A DNA stretch of 29,973 bases from Nitrospira sp. SG-bin2 (GTDB lineage Bacteria > Nitrospirota > Nitrospiria > Nitrospirales > Nitrospiraceae): the NCBI GenBank assembly GCA_002083405.1, contig LVWT01000032.1, forward strand, positions 1 through 29,973. The letters run 5' to 3'. Below the pieces are notes generated by a model. That model searched no databases and was not told where the DNA came from. It saw only the letters and a list, made by a program, of their open reading frames with translations. The first letter of the stretch is position 1; each line of letters begins with the position of its first letter. The translations under genes and the position numbers were made by a program. Of the stretch, positions 24,701 through 29,973 are shown in pieces.

Positions 24701-26444
24701 GCAGACCTTGCGGCGGCAGCATGTACTCGACCCAATCTTTGATCGACACTTTCGCCGGATTGGCCTTCCAATCGGTCTTGTCCTTCGTAATCTCCCACTT
24801 CTTCCCGCCGTACCAATCCACCGTGGTCCCGACCAGCTTGTCGGAGCTTACGGCCGGCTTGATCTTTCCTTTGCGATCCGGCAACTCCACGAGCGCCTTC
24901 ATCACGTCGGTTTGGAAGCCCGGCGCTTGCAGCGTGTTGTACACACGCCAGAACCCCCACATGCCCGTGACATAGTGCTGCGGAATATGGCAGTGGAATA
25001 CGAATTCTCCGGCCAATGCCTGTAACCCGCCGGACCCGCCCTCGGTCACCTCATCATAAATCTCCGACGGACCGATCGACTGCACGTCCAACCGGTCCGA
25101 CGTGTCATTGATCATAGGAAACTTCACCGGACCGTTCTTGGAGAGCGTCGCATCCAGCTTGCTGGTTCCAGGCTGTCTGGCCCAGCGGATCGACCCCCCG
25201 TGCAGATGGTGGGAATGCACGATCTCGGATCCACCGATCATTCGGAACGTCGCCGGGTCACCCAAATAGGAGCGGGGAACCGTGGTGGCGGGATCACCGA
25301 ATGTATAGGATCCGTAACCCTGCGACTCATCGGCAAATCCGACAAGATGCTCCTGCATCTCAAGTCTGGTTCCGTGCGGCTCGCTGCGATAGTTGAGCAA
25401 TCGGGCCGCGGGACGATAGGTGTCCGTATGCGCATCACGCTGCGGCAGCATATCTCCTTTGCGGTTCAGCAAGCGGAAGGTCTCATCGCCTGCCTCGTGA
25501 TAGAAGATGACGAATTCTCTAAAATCCGACCCTTTCGCCACATCGATCATGGCTTCCCAGCCGCTCTTCATCTCCTCGCCGGTAAACGGACTGAGGAAGC
25601 GCGAGCCGCGTGGTTCGACGACGAGCGATCCCAGCAGGCCCAAGGAGTACTGTTCGCGCGTGGCATGACTGTGAAATGCGAGGCCGCCCACCTGCTTATC
25701 AGGCTGGATATACCACTCGAATTCAGTGCTCTTTCCCGTCGCCACCAAGGCATCCGGATTATTGGCCGTCGCAGGCTTGCCGGTGCTGGTGACCAACATC
25801 TGCGACCCATTGATGATCATATTCGTGGGTTCACCATCGATCTGATTGCGGAGCGTGATCCGCAAGCAATCTCCTTGGTTCGCGCGAATGACCAACGGCT
25901 GAATCAGGTCACCCTGCAAACCATTCGATACGGCCCCGCCAGCGAAGGTCACATCTTCGCTCTCCCGTGCTGCCTTGTTCTTCTCTTCTTCCTCACGAAC
26001 CCCCTTCAGCTGTTCGGTCAATGCATACATGTAGCCCGGATAGAAATCGCCGAACCGATTCACGGTGATTTCGATGTTGATCGCCGTAACGTCGTAGGCC
26101 CGAACCGGTGCATACGCGGGGCAGCGAGCGCCCTGCGTCACCTTCACTTTATCCGGGTCTTCGGCTACGAGCAGGATCCCCTGCTGCATGGCATGCGCAC
26201 TGGCTCCCTGGAACGGCCCCGTTGATTGAACCTGGCGTTCGATTTGCTCGATCGCCTTGGACATTTTGTCCATCAAGACTGGACCAGCTTGCGCATGAAC
26301 CGGTTGGGCGACATCGGCGTTCGAGTCCTGTGCCGCATGCGCGTCATGCGACATCGCCGCAAGAGCGGGCGTCGCCCCGATCAAGGCCAGACCAGCCGCA
26401 AATCCTAACACCCCAGAACATATCTGTTTTTTTGAAACACCCAT
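21702..26444 (-). CDS. Giant six-cupredoxin multicopper oxidase (MnxG/MofA-like)
   Basis: About 1580 aa, with a signal peptide (cleavage near ALA, residue 29). The ATG at 26444 is chosen for its AGGAGG eight bases upstream. After a His-rich linker come three repeats of two cupredoxin domains, each opening with CP..(A/S)P (about 108, 694, 1185) and closing with G.WG.(F/W)(R/K)V (about 496, 1154, 1535). Copper ligands are split. Unit I has HSHHLH (410-415) and the type-1 motif HCHIPQH...M (484-495). Unit II has LHPH (H784, H786) and WHDH (H916, H918). Unit III is degenerate. The mononuclear and trinuclear centres can thus be assembled, but in permuted order. Very large MCOs of this design include the Mn(II) oxidases MnxG and MofA, so metal oxidation is the leading hypothesis; iron, copper or an organic substrate is possible. 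Confidence 0.88.
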   Translation of the reverse strand: MGVSKKQICSGVLGFAAGLALIGATPALAAMSHDAHAAQDSNADVAQPVHAQAGPVLMDKMSKAIEQIERQVQSTGPFQGASAHAMQQGILLVAEDPDKVKVTQGARCPAYAPVRAYDVTAINIEITVNRFGDFYPGYMYALTEQLKGVREEEEKNKAARESEDVTFAGGAVSNGLQGDLIQPLVIRANQGDCLRITLRNQIDGEPTNMIINGSQMLVTSTGKPATANNPDALVATGKSTEFEWYIQPDKQVGGLAFHSHATREQYSLGLLGSLVVEPRGSRFLSPFTGEEMKSGWEAMIDVAKGSDFREFVIFYHEAGDETFRLLNRKGDMLPQRDAHTDTYRPAARLLNYRSEPHGTRLEMQEHLVGFADESQGYGSYTFGDPATTVPRSYLGDPATFRMIGGSEIVHSHHLHGGSIRWARQPGTSKLDATLSKNGPVKFPMINDTSDRLDVQSIGPSEIYDEVTEGGSGGLQALAGEFVFHCHIPQHYVTGMWGFWRVYNTLQAPGFQTDVMKALVELPDRKGKIKPAVSSDKLVGTTVDWYGGKKWEITKDKTDWKANPAKVSIKDWVEYMLPPQGLPGKTEDQVLQAKAHDATVVNWKWEGSLALNEPETPHKWADYVSPAPLKRPPITFDPQTGKLAFPWLRPHLGKRPPFAPNHGGAPWLEPFHVREDGTKSTEPARPGEQGPWSLCPENSPRKYFTTHSITLPITLKPATANSAALVDPIGMIYVLHEEEAEVRQNPKKQVPLVIRGNVYDCVDVIFKNEIPDDARTGWSNKINLHPHFFQFDTSASDGPTIGFSYDMSLRAFTMLKDPQPEKGMPLPGNTVLTADTKAGARSITVADPSKFHVNIELGVGMDDPKFFEVARIKSINGKTITFDAPLKYGHKKDDIASVEFIRERWYVDADFGTVYWHDHVFGTDTWGHGLFSAFITEPPRSTYHDPVTGKEIRSGPIADIHTLEPVSAHIRGSFREVMMHIMDSNARTAELITTDNPQARIGATTVDGPPSHQFPEKINKSPMWFLNGGEATTGSGYSMRVEPLSVRLMNNPDPSKLFVSGIHGDPGTPLLRAYLGDPILVRALVGSANEVHTWHVTGHWFPMERYGTTAMPRSTIHLAIGERYDPAIPAAGGPQKQSGDYLYYSGRASHFAEGSWGIFRVFDELQGDLKPLPSREQIQKSAPSVCPADAPVKSFNVSAVDQQIRYHDGAPGVMEVDLERKMVFGNEQGKMYVLEGDRGRVKAGELKPSPLTLHVNVGDCLKINLKNEMAKERAGFHVDMMAFDPKDSFGANVGNNSGDQTIGPGQSKTYTYYAHPEYGELAALIQDWGNVVENPRNGLFGSVIVGPKGSRYRDPVSGDDITMKSSWRADVIVDRTVPGNENRKNYRDFSLMFQDEDNIVGVSFMPYIQQVAGITAVNYRSEPTAWRVEKGCEIPEIFSCVKAGEMPSTPLLQAHVGDPVAIHVLGAFNEQVQLFTVDGHEWPHEPYMQGADQVSTMEFGGSEVINAYLTGGAGGPNRIVGDYLWKNQRPAYVNAGQWGLFKVLPVEDRRILHLAPQVPATKTAENQIGEAVVTPTSMIGQ

Positions 26445-26576
26445 ACGTTCAGCCTCCTCCATAAACAGTAAACAATTCAACTTCAATCAATCGACAATAA
26501 ATCCGTATGCCATCTATTCTATTATGAGCAATCGTGAGTCAGCCAATCTCACTACAAACTAGAGACTCCAGTAGAA

Positions 26577-26592
26577 CCCAATACTCATTGGG
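26577..26592. promoter_or_regulatory. Inverted repeat upstream of the multicopper oxidase
   Basis: CCCAAT-4 nt-ATTGGG is a perfect 6-bp inverted repeat about 135 bp before the oxidase start, a plausible binding site for a dimeric regulator or a leader hairpin. Confidence 0.35.
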
Positions 26593-26682
26593 GATCGTCA
26601 GGATATCCGTACTACCAGACAATCTATTTGCTCGCTGTTCAAGCAAGACAAGCCCTACCCGCACCTTATACTAGAACAATTC

Positions 26683-26711
26683 TATATATCCATTTCAAAA
26701 AATTATTGCAA
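26683..26711 (-). promoter_or_regulatory. Candidate promoter of the multicopper oxidase gene
   Basis: On the minus strand TTGCAA (26711-26706), a 17-bp AT-rich spacer and TATATA (26688-26683) form a plausible site. It would leave a leader of about 230 bases that contains the inverted repeat at 26577-26592. Confidence 0.3.
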
Positions 26712-26909
26712 GACCCATTTTTACAGAATCGATGAGAACAACCTGCGGTCTTGTCTCGTTCGTAGAGACCGCTCCCTCCCCCTCGATACACAATACTGCA
26801 TCACACCGATTCTATACATTCGTACAACACCGGCCTGAGTCTTTCGCCCCAGGGTCACAATGTCCTCTTCCCGTTCGCCCTCACCGTCGGTTTGTGCCAT
26901 AATCCTTCG

Positions 26910-28736
26910 ATGATTCTGAAACGTTGGCTCGTCGGCGATCCTCTGAAGACGGCACAAGCACGGCACGAACGGCTCTCGAAAACCATCGCGCTTCCAATTT
27001 TTTCATCGAACGCGATCTCTTCGGTCGCATACGGAACTGAAGAAATCCTGTTAGTGCTCGTCCTCGCCGGTACAGCAGCCGTAGCCTGGTCGATTCCGGT
27101 CAGTCTGGCCATTCTCTTTCTTGTGCTGGTCCTCACGATTTCCTATCGCCAGATTATCCATGAATACCCCGAGGGGGGCGGCGCCTATATCGTCGCGCGG
27201 ACGAATCTTGGCGAAAATCCGGCCCTGGTGGCTGCCGCAGCCTTGATGATCGACTATGTCTTGACCGTTGCCGTCAGCGTCGCTGCTGGAATCGCCGCCC
27301 TCACCTCAGCCATCCCCAGCCTCTTCGTACACCGGGAGGCGCTGGGACTGATCGCCATTGTCTTTATGGTGCTCGTCAACCTCCGCGGCGTCCGAGAGTC
27401 GGGAACGTTCTTCGCCATCCCGACCTATTTCGCCATCGGAGCGCTTGGACTGCTGGTCACCGTCGGCACGCTGCACTCCTTTTCTACGCCCAGTGTGACT
27501 CCCTCCCCGACAAATCCCGAAATACCCGGCAAGGCAATGGAGAGTCTCACCCTCTTCCTGATCCTTCGGTCGTTTGCCGCAGGCTGTTCGGCCGTGACCG
27601 GCATGGAAGTGATCTCCAACGGGGTGAAAGCCTTCCGCCACCCCGAATCGAAGAATGCTGCCACCACGATGATCTGGATGTCCGTCATCCTGGCATCGCT
27701 GTTCATGGGCGTCAGCTGGATGGCTTATCACTACGGCATTCTTCCCAAAGTGGACGAAACGATCATGTCGCAACTAGCCCGCCTCACGTTCGGCACCGGA
27801 GTCGTCTATTACACCATCCAGATCGCCACCATGGCGCTACTGGTGCTGGCGGCCAACAGCGCTTTTGCCGGCTTCCCGCATTTAGCCTCGATCCTGGCCC
27901 GGGATGGATTCATGCCGCACCAGATGGCCACGTTCGGCGATCGCCTGGTGTTTTCAAATGGCATCATCATCCTCGGCTTTTTCGCCTGCCTCCTGCTGGT
28001 GATCTTTCAAGGTGATACCCATGCGCTGATCCCGTTGTACGCCATTGGGGTGTTCGTCTCGTTCACACTTTCTCAATCCGGCATGGTCAAGCGATGGCTG
28101 GTCAAAAAAGGGGCGCATTGGCGCAAGAAACTCGCCATCAACGGCATCGGCGCCGTCACGACCGGCATCGCCACCGTCATTATCGCCAGCACCAAGTTCA
28201 TGCAGGGCGCCTGGATCGTCTTTCTGCTTGTCGCAATCTTAATCCTTATATTCCAGGGCATTCGCTCTCACTATCGAGCCGTATCGGAACAAATCACCCT
28301 GGACCGCAGAGGGTCTCGGCCTCCGCTGCCTCGACGCAATATCGTGGTCATTCCAGTCAGCGGAGTGAATCGCGCCGTGGTCCGCGCCCTGGACTACGCG
28401 AGAAGCCGGCCCGGTGAGATTCGCGCCGTGTATGTCGATCTTGACCCGGAAGAAAGCGCCAAAGTTAAAATCCAATGGGCCCAATGGGGCGGCGGTGTCA
28501 ATTTGATCGCCATTTCTTCTCCCTATCGTTCGGTGCTGGGATCTCTCCTGGAATACGTCGAGGAAATTCTGGAAAAAGAGCCGAACACCTGGGTGACCGT
28601 CGTCATTCCTGAAATCCTTCCAGCCCGCTGGTGGCAGAGCATCCTGCACAACCAGCGCGCGCTGATGCTCAAGGCCGCGCTGCTGTTCAAAGAGCGGGTC
28701 ATCATCACAGATGTCCCGTTTCATCTGACGCGATGA
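26910..28736 (+). CDS. kimA: KimA-family potassium/proton symporter (APC superfamily)
   Basis: This 608-aa protein has ~12 membrane helices (residues ~30-455) and a ~150-aa cytoplasmic C-terminal domain, the layout of Bacillus subtilis KimA, a high-affinity K+ importer. Segments match that protein at a constant offset of two residues: SSVAYGTEE with Tyr41 (Tyr43 there), LMIDYVLTVAVSVAAG with Asp115, Thr119 and Ser123, GCSAVTGMEVISN, and LIPLYAIGVF. The striking difference is Asn34, where KimA has the K+-site Asp36. The ATG at 26910 gives the family length; a TTG at 26892 is possible. There is no strong ribosome-binding site. The stop overlaps the next gene by ATGA. Confidence 0.85.
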   Translation: MILKRWLVGDPLKTAQARHERLSKTIALPIFSSNAISSVAYGTEEILLVLVLAGTAAVAWSIPVSLAILFLVLVLTISYRQIIHEYPEGGGAYIVARTNLGENPALVAAAALMIDYVLTVAVSVAAGIAALTSAIPSLFVHREALGLIAIVFMVLVNLRGVRESGTFFAIPTYFAIGALGLLVTVGTLHSFSTPSVTPSPTNPEIPGKAMESLTLFLILRSFAAGCSAVTGMEVISNGVKAFRHPESKNAATTMIWMSVILASLFMGVSWMAYHYGILPKVDETIMSQLARLTFGTGVVYYTIQIATMALLVLAANSAFAGFPHLASILARDGFMPHQMATFGDRLVFSNGIIILGFFACLLLVIFQGDTHALIPLYAIGVFVSFTLSQSGMVKRWLVKKGAHWRKKLAINGIGAVTTGIATVIIASTKFMQGAWIVFLLVAILILIFQGIRSHYRAVSEQITLDRRGSRPPLPRRNIVVIPVSGVNRAVVRALDYARSRPGEIRAVYVDLDPEESAKVKIQWAQWGGGVNLIAISSPYRSVLGSLLEYVEEILEKEPNTWVTVVIPEILPARWWQSILHNQRALMLKAALLFKERVIITDVPFHLTR

Positions 28737-29824
28737 TTGGGGAACGTGAAACGTATCTTGTGAAGCCCGCGTCGCCGACTCCGCGAGGCGCGCGTATCTC
28801 GCAGACTCGGACCTCGTGCTTAGTTCTGTTTGCCTCATGCCTGGCCATGGCTGCTCCTGCCCATGCGTTCAAGATCGTGGAACCGGCAGAAGGCGCTACA
28901 CTGACTGCTGGGAGTACCGTGACCGCCCAGGTAGATGTGGGAAAAGACCGTGGCATCGTTACGGTGCGCTACTACTGGTACGGCGGACAGGACGAAGCAT
29001 TGGTCGAACAGGATGACACCACAGCTACCGGCTCCATCGTTGCGCCCGTTGCCTCGATCGGACTAGCCGAACATAACCCACCTTTCGGTGGCCGCCTGTT
29101 GATCCCCAAGGACGGCATCGGACCCATGCGGCTTCTGGCCGTGGCCGAAATCTCGCGTGGACGTCTGGGCACCCGCTCCGTCTTCGACGAAGTAATGGTA
29201 CAGGTTGAACCCAAGGCAGCCTTGACCACAATCGACTTTGCCACCGACAAGCCGGTACAGCTCGGGCGGGCCGGACAATCCTCCGCCTTTGGCCACGTGG
29301 ATTCCCTGGGCAAGATTTTCGAGTTGCCGGTGGTCGGTGAGTTCGCCGATGGGATAGTCCGACGGATCAGTGCTCCGGAAACCGGAACCACCTACGAGTC
29401 TTCAAGTCCGAACGTCATTAGAGTCTTGTCCGGCGGCCTACTGCAGATCGTCGGCAACGGCAAGGCGGTACTAACCGTGACTAACCGAGGCAAGCAGGCT
29501 CTGCTCGATGTGGATGTGAACGTGAACGACGAACCGAACGAACCGCCCATCGCCGATGCAGGGACAAACAAAACTGTGAAGGCCGGATCAAAAGTGAAAT
29601 TGAACGGGCTGAAAAGCCGCGACCCCGAAGGCGAAGCCCTCTACTATACCTGGAGCCAACTACGCGGCAACAAAGTATCCCTCCTCGACGCAAACAACGC
29701 CGAAGCATCCTTCCTCGCCCCAACCGTGTCAGAGCCGAGAACCTATCGGTTCAAGCTGCGCGTGACGGATAAGAAAGGGGCGGATAGCTTGCCAGCGTTT
29801 GTGAATGTGACAGTGGAGCCGTGA
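28733..29824 (+). CDS. Secreted PKD-domain protein (363 aa)
   Basis: The ATG at 28733 overlaps the transporter stop (ATGA). A long, basic, ~27-residue start precedes the hydrophobic signal segment LVLFASCLAMAAPAHA, with cleavage likely after Ala45. The mature protein is all beta: an Ig-like region (about 47-160), a middle domain with a bacterial-Ig2-like strand pattern (about 205-265, SSPNVIRVLSGGLLQIVGNG), and a C-terminal PKD domain (about 271-363, IADAGTNKTV ... LNGLKSRDPEG ... YTWSQL ... YRFKLRVTDKKG). Such modules mediate adhesion or protein contacts at the cell surface; no enzymatic domain is seen. The first ~25 codons overlap repeat-like sequence, so a start nearer the signal peptide cannot be excluded, although none has a better ribosome-binding site. 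Confidence 0.82.
   Translation: MIGERETYLVKPASPTPRGARISQTRTSCLVLFASCLAMAAPAHAFKIVEPAEGATLTAGSTVTAQVDVGKDRGIVTVRYYWYGGQDEALVEQDDTTATGSIVAPVASIGLAEHNPPFGGRLLIPKDGIGPMRLLAVAEISRGRLGTRSVFDEVMVQVEPKAALTTIDFATDKPVQLGRAGQSSAFGHVDSLGKIFELPVVGEFADGIVRRISAPETGTTYESSSPNVIRVLSGGLLQIVGNGKAVLTVTNRGKQALLDVDVNVNDEPNEPPIADAGTNKTVKAGSKVKLNGLKSRDPEGEALYYTWSQLRGNKVSLLDANNAEASFLAPTVSEPRTYRFKLRVTDKKGADSLPAFVNVTVEP
28744..28760 (+). repeat. Dispersed-repeat fragment at the start of the PKD gene
   Basis: ACGTGAAACGTATCTTG here matches GCGTGAAGCGTATCTCG at 29826-29842 at 14 of 17 bases, and a shorter GCGCGTATCTCG occurs at 28789-28801. The copies bracket the PKD gene. Confidence 0.4.
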
Positions 29825-29825
29825 T

Positions 29826-29842
29826 GCGTGAAGCGTATCTCG
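29826..29842 (+). repeat. Dispersed-repeat fragment just after the PKD gene
   Basis: Second copy of the 17-bp CGTGAARCGTATCTYG-type sequence, immediately after the stop codon. The remaining ~130 bp to the window end show no gene I can support. Confidence 0.4.
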
Positions 29843-29973
29843 CCAAAAGAAAATCGTCTCGCTGCAGCCGAATAACTTGCTTTTGAGCCGCCTACCTCCC
29901 CACATGTAGACTGTCCAAAACACTCGAACACCCGATGCCTGAGGTGGCCCCGAAAAAACAGACACGTGAGTTA

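Larger units (their letters stand above)
26445..26909. other. 465-bp divergent regulatory region between oxidase and K+ transporter genes
   Basis: AT-rich compared with its surroundings. It holds the candidate oxidase promoter (26683-26711, minus), an inverted repeat at 26577-26592, and no supported ORF. No clear promoter for the transporter gene was found. Confidence 0.5.

Noticed and set aside
25200..26225. 341-codon plus-strand frame antisense to the multicopper oxidase
   Set aside because: It lies entirely within the oxidase gene on the opposite strand and has no recognisable domain.
29825..29973. Window end as a possible insertion-sequence terminus
   Set aside because: The sequence has the feel of a mobile-element edge, but no transposase frame or inverted repeat can be shown before the window ends.

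Overview
The window looks like chromosomal DNA of a Gram-negative, moderately GC-rich bacterium. My best guess is the phylum Nitrospirota, close to Nitrospira. This rests on the mix of an isoprenoid/phospholipid/outer-membrane cluster, a MltC-type lipoprotein, PilZ proteins, an orphan NuoI-like ferredoxin, a giant periplasmic multicopper oxidase and several short secreted or cysteine-containing proteins I associate with that group. It is an inference from gene content; no rRNA or tRNA was found to confirm it.

Layout. (1) 1-4.8 kb, minus strand: tldD-tldE protease pair, a dienelactone hydrolase, an unknown 151-aa protein, and a hicB-hicA toxin-antitoxin module. The module is flanked by a direct repeat derived from the 3' end of the 151-aa gene. 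(2) 4.9-11.0 kb, plus strand: uppS-cdsA-dxr-rseP-proS, a housekeeping cluster for undecaprenyl and isoprenoid precursors, CDP-diacylglycerol, envelope-stress proteolysis and prolyl-tRNA. (3) 11.2-15.0 kb, plus: an orphan GspE/PilB ATPase with an N-terminal GAF domain, then a MltC-like lytic transglycosylase. (4) 15.1-17.2 kb, minus: two tandem PilZ proteins and an RhlE-like DEAD-box RNA helicase with a long leader. (5) 17.2-20.7 kb: a stretch the usual gene callers would leave nearly empty. Reading it by hand shows a minus-strand run of very small genes with strong ribosome-binding sites: a secreted 100-aa protein, a 43-aa ORF overlapping the NuoI-like ferredoxin by ATGA, then ORFs of 38, 70 (zinc ribbon), 37 and 32 (single membrane helices) and 74 codons, and a frameshifted ~122-codon gene. 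An 82-bp nested inverted repeat lies within it. (6) 21.1-26.4 kb, minus: a ~1580-aa six-cupredoxin multicopper oxidase followed, after a perfect 15-bp hairpin, by a secreted 168-aa protein. (7) 26.9-29.8 kb, plus: a KimA-family K+ transporter overlapping a secreted PKD-domain protein.

The two most interesting areas are the small-protein/orphan-NuoI cluster (18.2-20.7 kb) and the giant multicopper oxidase, whose copper ligands are distributed in a permuted order over three repeated two-domain units. No CRISPR array, complete IS element, rRNA or tRNA was seen.
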